64,000 nt of DNA from Neoaquamicrobium sediminum (GTDB taxonomy: Bacteria > Pseudomonadota > Alphaproteobacteria > Rhizobiales > Rhizobiaceae). Shown piece by piece: positions 55,084-63,999 of the stretch. Both the position numbers and the translations under genes were made by a program. The notes under the pieces are model-generated. The model was given only the letters and a program-made list of their open reading frames with translations. It had not been told where the DNA came from and ran no database searches. Location of the stretch: contig NZ_JABETK010000001.1 in assembly GCF_013240295.1 (NCBI RefSeq), forward strand, positions 1,302,001 to 1,366,000, in the 5' to 3' direction. Positions within the stretch are counted from its first letter, which is position 1. Each line of letters starts with the position of its first letter.

Positions 55084-56403
55084 TTACAGAAGAGCGGTCG
55101 CAAGCTGCGGTATCAGCAGCACCAGACCGATCATGACGAGCATCGCGACGACGAACGGAAACGCGCCGGCGAAGATGACGTTGAGAGGGATATCGAGCTT
55201 TTCCAGATTGGCCTTGATGACGAAGCAGGCGATGCCAAGCGGCGGCGTGAGCAGGCCGACCTCGACGGCAACGATGGTCAGGATGCCGAACCAGATGAGG
55301 TCGACCTGAAAGCTGGCCATGATCGGCAGGATCAGCGGCAGCACGATCAGCATGATCGACGACGAATCGAGGATGGTGCCAAGCGCTATGATGGCCAACA
55401 GGTACAAAGCCATCACCGCGAACAGACCCAGCTCGTAATGCTGGATCAGCGCATTCATCTGGCTGGGCAGGCCGGAAAGCGCCAGCAGCCTGGCATACAT
55501 GTGAGCCGCGACGATCAGGAAGGTGATTGCCGCCGTTACCCTGCCGGTTTCGACGAGAAGGCCCCAGAACTGCCGCCAGCCCAGGCTGCGACGCGTGACG
55601 CTGATGACGAGTGCCGCCAGCGCGCCCACCGCGCCCGCCTCCGTGGGCGTGAAGACCCCGCCATAGATGCCGCCGAGTACGATGATGATCAGAAGCACGA
55701 CCGGCGCCGATTTGCCGATCATCTGAGATGGCGAAAGATCGTCGGCGACGAGGCTTCTGGCGCCTTCCTCAGGCTTGGCCAGTACGAAGCCCGGCCTGAA
55801 TTTCGCCAGAAACAGGATCGTCGCCACGAAGAGCAGGGAGAGAACGATGCCCGGCAGGACGCCGGCGGTGAAGAGATCGCCGATCGAGACCTCCGCGATG
55901 ATGCCGTAGAGGATTAGCAGCAGGCTCGGCGGGATCAGCATGCCAAGCACCGACGACCCGGCTACCACGCCGACGGAGAAGCGGCGCGTATAGCCCGACC
56001 GCAGAAGTTCCGGCACGGCGATGCGCGTGAATACGGAAGCCGACGCGATGCTAGTCCCGTTGACCGCGGCGAAGATTGCATTGGCGAAAACGGTGGCGAT
56101 GCCGAGCCCGCCCGTCAGCCTCCGGAACAATTGCCCGGCGACCTCGAAGACATCGCGGCCCAAACCAGAAATGCCGACCAGAAGTCCCATCAGAACGAAG
56201 AGTGGAATGACCCCGAACGAGTAGCGCGCCACACTTTCGAGCGCGGCCAGGGACAAGAAAGTCCCCGCCACGTCGAAATTGCCACGGATAAGCGCGACGC
56301 TGAAAAAGGAGACTGCAGCCAGCGCGATCGCCACATGCAGGCCGGATTGGATCAGGATGAGGATGAGGACGATCGACATCAGGCCGATCTGAAGATTGCT
56401 CAT
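55084..56403 (-). CDS. TRAP transporter large permease (DctM family)
   Basis: A 439-aa ion-coupled permease with about 12 helices. The elevator-domain text is typical: FANAIFAAVNGTSIASASVFTRIAVPELLRSGYTRRFSVGVVAGSSVLGMLIPPSLLLILYG and GVFTPTEAGAVGALAAL. With DctQ and DctP it imports an organic acid by sodium gradient. ATG 56403 overlaps the small-permease stop. The substrate is probably a carboxylate given the downstream FAA hydrolase. Confidence 0.9.
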   Translation of the reverse strand: MSNLQIGLMSIVLILILIQSGLHVAIALAAVSFFSVALIRGNFDVAGTFLSLAALESVARYSFGVIPLFVLMGLLVGISGLGRDVFEVAGQLFRRLTGGLGIATVFANAIFAAVNGTSIASASVFTRIAVPELLRSGYTRRFSVGVVAGSSVLGMLIPPSLLLILYGIIAEVSIGDLFTAGVLPGIVLSLLFVATILFLAKFRPGFVLAKPEEGARSLVADDLSPSQMIGKSAPVVLLIIIVLGGIYGGVFTPTEAGAVGALAALVISVTRRSLGWRQFWGLLVETGRVTAAITFLIVAAHMYARLLALSGLPSQMNALIQHYELGLFAVMALYLLAIIALGTILDSSSIMLIVLPLILPIMASFQVDLIWFGILTIVAVEVGLLTPPLGIACFVIKANLEKLDIPLNVIFAGAFPFVVAMLVMIGLVLLIPQLATALL

Positions 56404-56972
56404 GCTGCGCCTCCCGAGGCCGGACCGGAGATCAGCCGCCGCATGCAATGGATGGTCTTCACGGCATATTCCACGGTCGCCAGAGCAGCACCAAACAGGA
56501 CGCCCGCGTAGAATGGCCAGACGGGAGCCAGAAAGACGCCGTAGACGCCGATCGTGTGACCGGCCGTGTAGGCGCGCGCGACCTTGGGATAGACGTAATA
56601 GACAAGCAGAGCGAGCATCAGCGTGCCGGCGGCGTTGAAGAGCGTTTCCATCGCAAACGCCACACCGGGCCGCTGGCGGGTCAGCCGCTCGATCCACATA
56701 TCGGAACGGATCATGCGATCACTGCGGATGCAGTCGGGGAGCTGCAGGAAGATGATGGTGACGATGGAGGCCGAAACGATCTCGGCCACGCCGGGTATCG
56801 GCTGGTTGAAGAGATACCGCATCGCCACGTCGGAATTGATGAGGACCATGATGCCCACGATCATCAATGTTCCGACTGCCGAAAACGCCTCGGTTACCCG
56901 ACCCAGCGGTGAGGTTCGCCGCAACGGCGAACCTGCCGCGGAGGGTTCCCCCGCGAACAGATCCTTGCCCAT
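56400..56972 (-). CDS. TRAP transporter small permease (DctQ family)
   Basis: A 190-aa, four-helix membrane protein of the TRAP complex: LMIVGIMVLINSDVAMRYLFNQPIPGVAEIVSASIVTIIFLQLP followed by DMWIERL, a DctQ signature. It overlaps dctM by four bases and starts eight bases after dctP ends. Confidence 0.88.
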   Translation of the reverse strand: MGKDLFAGEPSAAGSPLRRTSPLGRVTEAFSAVGTLMIVGIMVLINSDVAMRYLFNQPIPGVAEIVSASIVTIIFLQLPDCIRSDRMIRSDMWIERLTRQRPGVAFAMETLFNAAGTLMLALLVYYVYPKVARAYTAGHTIGVYGVFLAPVWPFYAGVLFGAALATVEYAVKTIHCMRRLISGPASGGAA

Positions 56973-56980
56973 GTCGATGC

Positions 56981-58051
56981 CTATTCAGCCAGCCAGTCGC
57001 GGGAGAAGCTGACGCCGGCTGCCTCGGAAAGGCGCAGATAGGCTTCCAGCGCCTTGGTGCCGGGAACGCCGCGATCGTCCAGCGACTTCGCCCATTCCAG
57101 CGCGATGTTCGGCATGGCATTGGCGAAACCGGCGCGCATCTCGTCGGACGCTTCCTTGATCTCGGCACCGCCCTCGGCGGCGATGTTCAGGCTCTTTTCG
57201 GCGCTGTTGGTGTAGTTGTCTGCGGCGTAGTCCTGATACTCGATCGCAACCTGCTGGATAATCTCCTTGAGGTCGTCGGGCAGGCTTTCCCAGACATCGA
57301 GATTGACGGTGAGCGCCGATGCCGACTGGGCGCCGAAATTCACCTTGGTGATGTGCGGTGCGACCTCGAAGAACTTGTAGGGCGCCATCGCCGACCCGAA
57401 CGTCACGGTTCCTTCGGTCAGACCGGTCTGGATGGCGTTGTAGTAATCCGGCAGCGCGCCGGCGACCGGCACAGCGCCCGTACCGCGCAGCCAGTTGGTC
57501 TGCAGCCCCGCGGTGGACAGCTTGCGACCGCTGATGTCCTCGACGGAGTCGACCGGAAAGGTCGTGGCCAGATGATAGGTGTCGACGCCGACAGCGGCGA
57601 GCATGAGCTGGTTGTTGTCCCGCCAGGCCTGCGCCATCTCGGGAACCTCGTCGTGCAGGTCGCGAACGAGGCGCATCATGGTCTTCAGGTCCGCCGAGCC
57701 GAACGGCGTCACATAGGTGATCTGCTCGAGCGGAAGCTTGTCGGCTTCGAACAGGTGCGGAACGTAACCGAAATCACCGACGCCGCCTTCGACAGCTTCA
57801 AGAACGCCCTGCACGTCGGCAAGCGCGCCGGCGTAGGCTTCGTTCCAGGTGATCGTGTGGTTGCCGCCGGCTTCCTCGAGACGACGGTTCACCTCGGGGA
57901 TGAAGAAGTCGCGGATTGCGGCGACGCCGGCCGTAATCGGCGGGTGACCCGCCACGACGGTGAACGAAAAGTCGTCAGCGGCCGCGCCCTGTGGCCACGA
58001 CGCTGCAGCCGCCATGACAGCGGCTGCCGAAACGGCAGCAATAGTTCTCAT
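56981..58051 (-). CDS. TRAP transporter substrate-binding protein (DctP family)
   Basis: Periplasmic receptor of 356 aa with a Sec signal peptide (AAVSAAAVMAAAASWPQGAAA). Conserved DctP-like region GRKLSTAGLQTNWLRGTGAVPVAGALPDYYNAIQTGLTEGTV includes the position where an Arg usually binds the ligand carboxylate; here the loop reads QTNWLRG, so ligand contacts may differ. GGAGGAAG precedes the ATG. It follows the TetR gene by 30 bases. Confidence 0.88.
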   Translation of the reverse strand: MRTIAAVSAAAVMAAAASWPQGAAADDFSFTVVAGHPPITAGVAAIRDFFIPEVNRRLEEAGGNHTITWNEAYAGALADVQGVLEAVEGGVGDFGYVPHLFEADKLPLEQITYVTPFGSADLKTMMRLVRDLHDEVPEMAQAWRDNNQLMLAAVGVDTYHLATTFPVDSVEDISGRKLSTAGLQTNWLRGTGAVPVAGALPDYYNAIQTGLTEGTVTFGSAMAPYKFFEVAPHITKVNFGAQSASALTVNLDVWESLPDDLKEIIQQVAIEYQDYAADNYTNSAEKSLNIAAEGGAEIKEASDEMRAGFANAMPNIALEWAKSLDDRGVPGTKALEAYLRLSEAAGVSFSRDWLAE

Positions 58052-58081
58052 GTCTTCCTCCCGTAGAGTTGGTTCTTGATT

Positions 58082-58810
58082 TCAGTTGCGGTCGGCCTCT
58101 CCCACGCGGACCGAACCTGCCTCCTGCAGGTTCGGCGCGCCCGGATCGCCCGGCGGCCCCGACAGCATGTTGATAAGCACCCGACGCAACTGTACGGCCA
58201 GAACGTCGGCCTGGGCCGTGTCGCACTCGCCCTGCGAGAGGCTCAGCAAGCGCTTGGAGCGCGGTGCGTCGGACAGTGCGAAGATCACCGTGCCCGGCAT
58301 GAAATAATAGCGCCAGTAAAGCTCCGACTTGTCGCGGTCCGGCAGCGCCAGATGCAGCGCGTCGACGAATTCGCGCGCGAGCGGATCGAACTGGCTGGCG
58401 ATGATCTCGCGCGTCCACTGCGTCGGCTCCACCCGATGCAGCATGACCAGGTGAACGAGCAGCATGGATGTCCACGGCTCTTCCCTGCCGACATAGGGCT
58501 CCAGGAAAATGTCGACGAGATCGTCGACGCCCGGCAAACTGCCCGCCGCCTCAGCAGCTTCGATACACCTTGCGATTTCCTCGCGCCGCTTGGTGTTGAC
58601 GCGCTCGGCCAGGTCGCGGAACACCGCGTTGGCAAGCGCTTCCTTGCTGCCGAAATGGTAGTTGACCGCGGCCATGTTGACCTTGGCCGCGCGGGTGATT
58701 TCCCGCAGCGTCGTGTTGGCCACGCCGTTCTTGGCGAACATCGAGGCCGCCGCATCGAGGATGCGGGAGCGCGTGTTCTCGGATTTGCCCAACGACTGTT
58801 TCAATTCCAT
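58082..58810 (-). CDS. TetR family regulator (CerR-like C-domain)
   Basis: A 242-aa regulator: helix-turn-helix (TTLREITRAAKVNMAAVNYHFGSKEAL, residues 33-59) and a long helical domain with a WxxEI segment. It is first in the TRAP-metallo-hydrolase-GST-FAH operon. A perfect 18-base palindrome lies just before its start codon, over the ribosome site, so it probably represses its own operon until the substrate binds. Confidence 0.87.
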   Translation of the reverse strand: MELKQSLGKSENTRSRILDAAASMFAKNGVANTTLREITRAAKVNMAAVNYHFGSKEALANAVFRDLAERVNTKRREEIARCIEAAEAAGSLPGVDDLVDIFLEPYVGREEPWTSMLLVHLVMLHRVEPTQWTREIIASQFDPLAREFVDALHLALPDRDKSELYWRYYFMPGTVIFALSDAPRSKRLLSLSQGECDTAQADVLAVQLRRVLINMLSGPPGDPGAPNLQEAGSVRVGEADRN

Positions 58811-58812
58811 GT

Positions 58813-58830
58813 TTCAAACATATGTTTGAA
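58813..58830. promoter_or_regulatory. TetR operator palindrome
   Basis: TTCAAACAT-ATGTTTGAA, a perfect 18-base palindrome three bases upstream of the TetR ATG. Its position over the translation start and likely promoter suits repression of the whole operon. Confidence 0.7.
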
Positions 58831-58965
58831 TTTTGATGCGAGTCAACGGCCTTCGTGTCCGCGAAGGCGAGAAAGCGCAGAGCGACGGGGAAACGATTTC
58901 ACCGCCGGGCGGAAATCGATCCGCCCGGCGGCTCTGTCGTCAGAGGAATTCGGAAATTCCGGTCT

Positions 58966-59928
58966 TCAGGCGCCCGACTTTCCGGCCCGCTTGCCGAAGA
59001 CCGAAACGAGCCCCTTCGGGAAGAACAGCAACACCAGCACCATGGCAATGGCGACCAGCATGAAACGGCCTTCCGCGAGGCCATCGACATTGGCGAGCCC
59101 TTCGGAAATGAAGGTCAACGCCAGAGCCGCGATGACGGGGCCGTAGATGCTCGACGTGCCGCCGACCAGAACCATGCTCAGGATGAGAGCCATGGTCGAG
59201 AAGTTGAAGACCTCCGGCGACGCGACGCGCAGGTAGATGGCGAAGAAGCCGCCCGCGATGCCGGCGAAAAATGCGCTCGCCACCAGCACCTTCAGACGCT
59301 GCAATCCGATCGGGATGCCGCGCGCCAGCCCGTAATCCTCATTGTCGCGCAGGGCACGGATCGACAGACCGAAATCCGTCCTGGTGATGAAGCGCAGGCA
59401 CAGGGTCGAAATCACCAGCAGCGCAAAGGCGACGTAGTAGTAGCCGAACTTGTAGTCGCGCAGGAAATTATAGCCGAACAGCTCGATCGTCGGCACGCGA
59501 ACCAGACCCTGCGTTCCGCCGGTGATCTGCGACTGGCTGATGACGAACTGGAGCACGAGCTGGCTGAAGGCGAATGTGACGAGCACGACATAAATGCCCT
59601 GCAATCGCACGACCGGCAGGGCAACGACAGCGGCAGCCGCCGACGCCACCACTCCGCCGATCAGCATCGCGATCCACGGATCGATGCCGAGCAGCTTGGC
59701 GCACAGGCCCGTCGCGTAAACGCCGATGCCGAAGAAGGCGACGTGGCCGAAATTGAAGATGCCGGCATATCCGAGACTCAGATCCCAGCTCGCAGCCACG
59801 ATCGCGTAAATGAACGCGATGATGAACAGGTGGCGGACATAGGTGTCTTCGACAAATACAGGCACCAGAAGGCCAAGGATCAGGACAGCAGCGATCGCGA
59901 GGGTTTTCATGTTGAAGGCGACAGGCAT
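58966..59928 (-). CDS. Branched-chain amino acid-type ABC permease (LivM)
   Basis: A 320-aa permease with about ten helices; signature LSLGYAGIFNFGHVAFFGIGVYATGL and RALRDNEDYGLARGIPIGLQRLKVLV are typical LivM. It is the last gene of a liv-type operon. The ATG at 59928 overlaps the livH stop. About 155 bases separate its stop from the divergent-side TetR gene, holding the TetR operator and no other gene. Confidence 0.88.
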   Translation of the reverse strand: MPVAFNMKTLAIAAVLILGLLVPVFVEDTYVRHLFIIAFIYAIVAASWDLSLGYAGIFNFGHVAFFGIGVYATGLCAKLLGIDPWIAMLIGGVVASAAAAVVALPVVRLQGIYVVLVTFAFSQLVLQFVISQSQITGGTQGLVRVPTIELFGYNFLRDYKFGYYYVAFALLVISTLCLRFITRTDFGLSIRALRDNEDYGLARGIPIGLQRLKVLVASAFFAGIAGGFFAIYLRVASPEVFNFSTMALILSMVLVGGTSSIYGPVIAALALTFISEGLANVDGLAEGRFMLVAIAMVLVLLFFPKGLVSVFGKRAGKSGA

Positions 59929-60809
59929 CAGCGCACCGTCTTTCCGAAGAGGCCCTGCGGCCGAAGCATCAGTACCGCGATGAGAAGCGCGAAGAGCATG
60001 GAAGGCGCCCAGTAGATGCCGACGAAGAAGATCAAGGCAGCCTCGACGACGCCGATGATATAGGCGGCGGCGATGGTGCCGCTGAGCGAACCGAGCCCGC
60101 CGAAGATGACGATGATCAGCGCCTTGACCAGCGGCTCCGCGCCGAAGGTGGGCGTGATGAAACGCACCGAGCCAAGCAATATGCCGGTGAGGCCGGCAAG
60201 TGCGGCAGACAGGGCGAAGGTCAGGATGAAAAGCTTCGACACGTCGACGCCGATCAGCTTCGCTGCGGCCGGGTTCTGGCCGACCGCGCGGATGCCTCGA
60301 CCGGTGTTCGAATAACGCAGGAAGGCCCAGAGCGCACCCAGCAGCAGCGGCGCCAGTACGATAATCAGCGCCTCCTGCGCCGAGATGGTCGTGCCGATCA
60401 GGTTGACCTGCCCCGGCACCAGAGGTTCGAGCTGCTTCAGCCGCGCGCCCCACATGAACTGGATGCCCTTCTCCAGGAAGATCATCACCGCAAGCGTGGT
60501 CATGACGGTGATGAGGAGGATGTCCTTGTCATCGTAGAAGGGGCGGATGACGGTTCGCTCGATGAGGATGCCGACGCCGACCATGCCGGCGACTGCGATG
60601 GCGACCCCAGCGCCGAGCCAAAGATTCAGGCCGGCAGCGTCTGTCATCGTCCAGGCGAAATAAGCGCCCAGCGCCATCAGGCTGCCGTGGGCGAAATTGA
60701 AGATGCCGAGCGTCGTCCAAACCAGTGACAGGCCGCTGGCCATGAGGGCGTAGACCGAGCCCAGCACCAGCCCGCTGACAAGAATTGCGCTGATCATATC
60801 CATCGTCAT
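59928..60809 (-). CDS. Branched-chain amino acid-type ABC permease (LivH)
   Basis: A 293-aa permease: VSGLVLGSVYALMASGLSLVWTTLGIFNFAHGSLMALGAYFAW and RGIRAVGQNPAAAKLIGVDVSKLFILTFALSAALAGLTGIL are LivH hallmarks. Start ATG 60809 (MTMDMISAIL) overlaps the presumed livF stop (ATGA); another in-frame ATG lies at 60803. Confidence 0.88.
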   Translation of the reverse strand: MTMDMISAILVSGLVLGSVYALMASGLSLVWTTLGIFNFAHGSLMALGAYFAWTMTDAAGLNLWLGAGVAIAVAGMVGVGILIERTVIRPFYDDKDILLITVMTTLAVMIFLEKGIQFMWGARLKQLEPLVPGQVNLIGTTISAQEALIIVLAPLLLGALWAFLRYSNTGRGIRAVGQNPAAAKLIGVDVSKLFILTFALSAALAGLTGILLGSVRFITPTFGAEPLVKALIIVIFGGLGSLSGTIAAAYIIGVVEAALIFFVGIYWAPSMLFALLIAVLMLRPQGLFGKTVR

Positions 60810-61540
60810 GACGACACGTGCCCCCGAAATACATGTCCATGATCTCGTCATGGTCGACGTCGCCGCCGCGCGCGACCTCACGCGTGATCTCGCCGTGGTC
60901 GATGAGGTACATCCGGTCGACCAGCGAGAGCACGAACGCGATGTCCTGCTCGATGAGCAGCAGCGGAATCCCGTCCGCCGAGATCTTGCCGATCGCCACC
61001 GCCAGCTCGTCCTTGAGCTTGGGTGAGAGGCCAAGCGTCGGCTCGTCGAGCATCAGCATGCGCGGCGCGCACATCAGGCCGACGCCGATCGACAGCATCT
61101 GGCGCTCGCCGCCGGAAAGGGTCTTCGCCTCCTGGCGCCGCCGCTCGGCAAGGCGCGGGAAAAGCTCAAGAACATGCTCCAGGTTGGCCTTGCGATCCTT
61201 CCGGGCGCGCGGCGTGTAGGCCGCGAGCTCCAGCGTCTCCATGATCTCCATATCCGGAAACATGCGGTTGGCCTGCGACACGTGGACGAGACCCATAGCG
61301 ACGATCTCCTGTGCGGAGCGCGCCTCCAGCGAGATCGCCCATGAAACGCACCGAACCGGCCCGCGGCTGGATGAGTTTCGAAACGGCATTGAGAAGCGTC
61401 GTCTTGCCGTGGCCATTGGGGCCGAACAGCCCGACGCGCTCGCCGACGCCGACATGCAGGCTCATGCCCTGCAGCACGTCGAAGGCATCGTAGCCGGCGC
61501 GCAGGTTCTCAACCTCGAGGGCTCTTTGAATGTTCGTCAA
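60806..61540 (-). CDS. ABC transporter ATP-binding protein (LivF type), two apparent frame breaks
   Basis: ATPase of the LIV-type importer. The first frame carries Walker A (GPNGHGKTT) up to VRFMGD; the second frame resumes ISLEARSAQEIVAMGLVHVSQANRMFPDMEIMETL through LSGGERQMLSI and MLMLDEPTLGLSP. The break is near 61333-61341. A second break in the C-run 60821-60825 removes the normal end; one more base gives MYFGGHVSS and a stop at 60806 overlapping livH. TTG start at 61540 overlaps the livG stop. Repaired length about 245 aa. Confidence 0.85.
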
Positions 61541-62292
61541 AGTGCTGCCTCCCGCTTGCCCAGATAGGCCTCGACGACCTGTGGGTCGCGCACCACCTCG
61601 GCCGGTTTGCCCGAGGCGATCACCGATCCGTGGTTGAGGATCATCAGATGCTGCGACACCGAAAGAAGCAGCGGCAGCACATGCTCGATCAGAAGAACTG
61701 TGACGCCGCGGCCGTTGACGGTGCGGATCAGCTCGGCCAGCGCACTGACCTCCGGCCGGGTGAGGCCGGCAGCCGGCTCGTCCAGCAGCAGGATGCGCGG
61801 CCGCCCGGCGATCGCCGACGCGATCATGAGCTGCTTGCGTTCAAAGACCGTCAGATCCCCGGCTGCCTTGTCGCGCCGTTCCTCGCCCAGGCCGACATCG
61901 TCCAGCGCCTTGGCTGCCTCGTCGCGCGCCTGAGCGCCCGAAAGGCCCGCACAATAGACCGCCCCGGCATAGGCGTTCTCGAAAGCGCTCAGCGTCGCGA
62001 ACTCGGCGTCCTTCTGGAAGGTACGCGCGATGCCCGCCCGGCTGATCTCGTGTGGCCGCAGATGCTGGATCTCGCGGCCTTCGAGCAGCACCTTGCCGCC
62101 GCTCGGTCCGAACGGAATGCCCGTCATGACGTTGAAGAGCGTGCTCTTGCCGCTGCCGTTCGGGCCGGCGATGCCGAAGACCTGCCCCGCAGGCACGGTA
62201 AAGGACACATCGTTGACGGCCACCAGCGCGCCGAAGCGCCGTTCGACATTGCGCACTTCGAGCAAGGGGGCCTCGTGCGTGGATTGAGCCAC
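61537..62292 (-). CDS. ABC transporter ATP-binding protein (LivG type)
   Basis: A 251-aa ATPase: Walker A GPNGSGKST, Q-loop region IARTFQKDAEFATLSAFENAYAGAVY, signature variant LTVFERKQLMIA (F-E-R-K-Q in place of the usual SGGQR/YGQQR), and Walker B ILLLDEPAAGLTRPE. The altered signature is seen in some LivG-like proteins. It overlaps livF and starts 70 bases after the livK stop, across a hairpin. Confidence 0.87.
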   Translation of the reverse strand: MAQSTHEAPLLEVRNVERRFGALVAVNDVSFTVPAGQVFGIAGPNGSGKSTLFNVMTGIPFGPSGGKVLLEGREIQHLRPHEISRAGIARTFQKDAEFATLSAFENAYAGAVYCAGLSGAQARDEAAKALDDVGLGEERRDKAAGDLTVFERKQLMIASAIAGRPRILLLDEPAAGLTRPEVSALAELIRTVNGRGVTVLLIEHVLPLLLSVSQHLMILNHGSVIASGKPAEVVRDPQVVEAYLGKREAAL

Positions 62293-62322
62293 CTGTTCCT
62301 CCTTCCCGGGGAATACAGAGCC

Positions 62323-62351
62323 GCGGCCGCGCGGTTTTCCCGCGCGGCCGC
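62323..62351 (-). terminator. Intercistronic hairpin after livK
   Basis: GCGGCCGCGCGG-GAAAA-CCGCGCGGCCGC on the minus strand, a perfect 12-base stem with a 5-base loop between livK and livG. No T-run follows, so it is probably an attenuator or mRNA-protecting structure. Confidence 0.6.
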
Positions 62352-62362
62352 ATCCGAATGGA

Positions 62363-63598
62363 CTACTTCATCCAGGGCGGGGTCTGGAATTCCTCGGTGG
62401 CGTACCGAGCCGGGTAGAAGAGCTCGCGCTTGCCATCCCAGATCTGGAAGAACTGGATCGGGATCGCATCTTCGCCCTGCACGGCCAGATGGGTCTCCGG
62501 ATCGAAGCGCAGCATGCCGGCAGCGATCTGCTTTTCCGTTTCGCCGATCGCCTGGCCGATCGCCAGCCTGTCGGTCGGATCGCCGACCTTGGCGAGCGCA
62601 TCGGCGTAAAGGTAGACCTGCTCGTAGAGGGCGGGACCATAGACGCCGGGTGCCGCGCCATACTTGGCCTCGTACTTGCCGACCACCTCGGCGGCGCGCG
62701 GGTTCTGCGGCGTATCCAGCACGCCGCCCAGCATGTTGTAGACGACGCCGGTTGCGCGATCTTTCGTCAGCTCAAGGAATTCGGGCACCGACGGCGCATA
62801 CTGGATGAAGACGAGGCTGTCGGTCGGCTGTTCCAGGAACTGCGTCATGAAGGTCGCCGCATTGCCCGGCAGGTAGTCGGTGTTGATGATGACCGAAGGG
62901 GCTGCCTGACGCACGCCCGCGAGGAAAGCGCGCCAGTCGTTGATTTCGCCGAAGGGCAGAAGATCCGCCGAAGTGACTTCCCAGCCGGCTTCCTCGAAGT
63001 TCTTCTGCAGCCCTTCCATGATCGTCTTGGAATAGGGGTTGTCGGACGAGATCAGCGCCACCTTCTTGTTCGGCAGTTCCAGTGTGCCGCCATCGAGCAG
63101 TTGCTGGATGACCGGCACCATCGCCGTCTCGTAGGCATCGTAGGACGGGGAGATCGACCACACGGTCGGGAAGTCGTCCGGGCTCGGCGCGATGATGTCG
63201 CGCGTCTGCGCGGCGTTCGCTGAGATGATGTAGGGCATCTCCTGCTCCGCCATCAGCTCAATCTCGAAATTGCTGCCGCTGGCGTAGCCGGTCATCATCA
63301 CGTTGACATCGCGGTCGCCCGCAAGGCGCTCGAATGCGCTCGTCACCGTGTCGGCAGCCTGGTCCTGCGTGTCGCCGACGACGACCTCGAAGGTGTAGCC
63401 GGCAATGCCGCCGGCCGCGTTGATCTCTTCGACGGCAAGGCGTGCGCCGTTGACCATCTCATTGCCGTCGGCGGCCGCGCCGCCCGTCATAGGCGCGAGT
63501 ACGCCGATCTTGGCCACTTTGTCCTGCGCCTGGGCCGACGCCACCGAAAGCGCGGAGGCGGCCAGTAATGCCAGTCCCAACTTGCGTATCGTGTTCAT
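62363..63598 (-). CDS. Branched-chain amino acid-type ABC substrate-binding protein
   Basis: A 411-aa type I periplasmic binding protein with Sec signal (IRKLGLALLAASALSVASAQA). Motifs: VAKIGVLAPMTGGAAADGNEMVNGARLAVEEINAAGGIAG and GLQKNFEEAGWEVTSADLLPFGEINDWRAFLAGVRQAAPSVII. ATG 63598 is preferred because GGGGA lies eight bases upstream; an ATG at 63604 is too close to it. Ligand may be an amide, amino acid or peptide-like compound, given the neighbouring M20 peptidase. Confidence 0.87.
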   Translation of the reverse strand: MNTIRKLGLALLAASALSVASAQAQDKVAKIGVLAPMTGGAAADGNEMVNGARLAVEEINAAGGIAGYTFEVVVGDTQDQAADTVTSAFERLAGDRDVNVMMTGYASGSNFEIELMAEQEMPYIISANAAQTRDIIAPSPDDFPTVWSISPSYDAYETAMVPVIQQLLDGGTLELPNKKVALISSDNPYSKTIMEGLQKNFEEAGWEVTSADLLPFGEINDWRAFLAGVRQAAPSVIINTDYLPGNAATFMTQFLEQPTDSLVFIQYAPSVPEFLELTKDRATGVVYNMLGGVLDTPQNPRAAEVVGKYEAKYGAAPGVYGPALYEQVYLYADALAKVGDPTDRLAIGQAIGETEKQIAAGMLRFDPETHLAVQGEDAIPIQFFQIWDGKRELFYPARYATEEFQTPPWMK

Positions 63599-63633
63599 GT
63601 CCATTTCCCCTGTTTGGTGTTGTCGTTGTGCAA

Positions 63634-63999
63634 TCAGCGGACGTCGCACCAGTCGATGATGGCGGCCGCGATGGTCTTGGTCGCTTCCTGCAGCGAAGCT
63701 ATTTCCACGTATTCGTCGTAGCCGTGGAAGCCATCACCGCTGGGGCCGAAGATGACGCTCGCGACGCCGGCGCCCGCATAGTGGGCGGCATCCGTAACCG
63801 CCTCGAACCCCTTGATGACGGGCGCCTTGCCGAGCATCGTCTTGCGGGTGACGAGCGACTGGATGACCGGATGGTTCGCGTCGGTATCCATCGGCGGGAA
63901 GTAGAGGCCCGAATAGTCCCAGTCGACGGTGATCGGGTGCTCGCGCAGCCAGCGGTCCTGCTGGCAGAAATGGTGCACGAAGCTCTCGAACTCCTTCTT
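63634..63999 (-). CDS. M20 family metallopeptidase/deacylase (partial, C-terminal part)
   Basis: The last 121 residues of a zinc-dependent amidohydrolase of the ArgE/DapE/CPG2 family; the start lies beyond the right edge. Visible motifs are DTDANHPVIQSL, a C-terminal GFEAVTDAAHYAGAGVASVIFGPSGDGFHGYDEYVEIASL, where the GPSGDGFHGYDEYV box carries the zinc-binding His and Glu. Located directly upstream of livK on the same strand, it probably hydrolyses the compound imported by the LIV system. Confidence 0.82.
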   Translation of the reverse strand, partial: KKEFESFVHHFCQQDRWLREHPITVDWDYSGLYFPPMDTDANHPVIQSLVTRKTMLGKAPVIKGFEAVTDAAHYAGAGVASVIFGPSGDGFHGYDEYVEIASLQEATKTIAAAIIDWCDVR

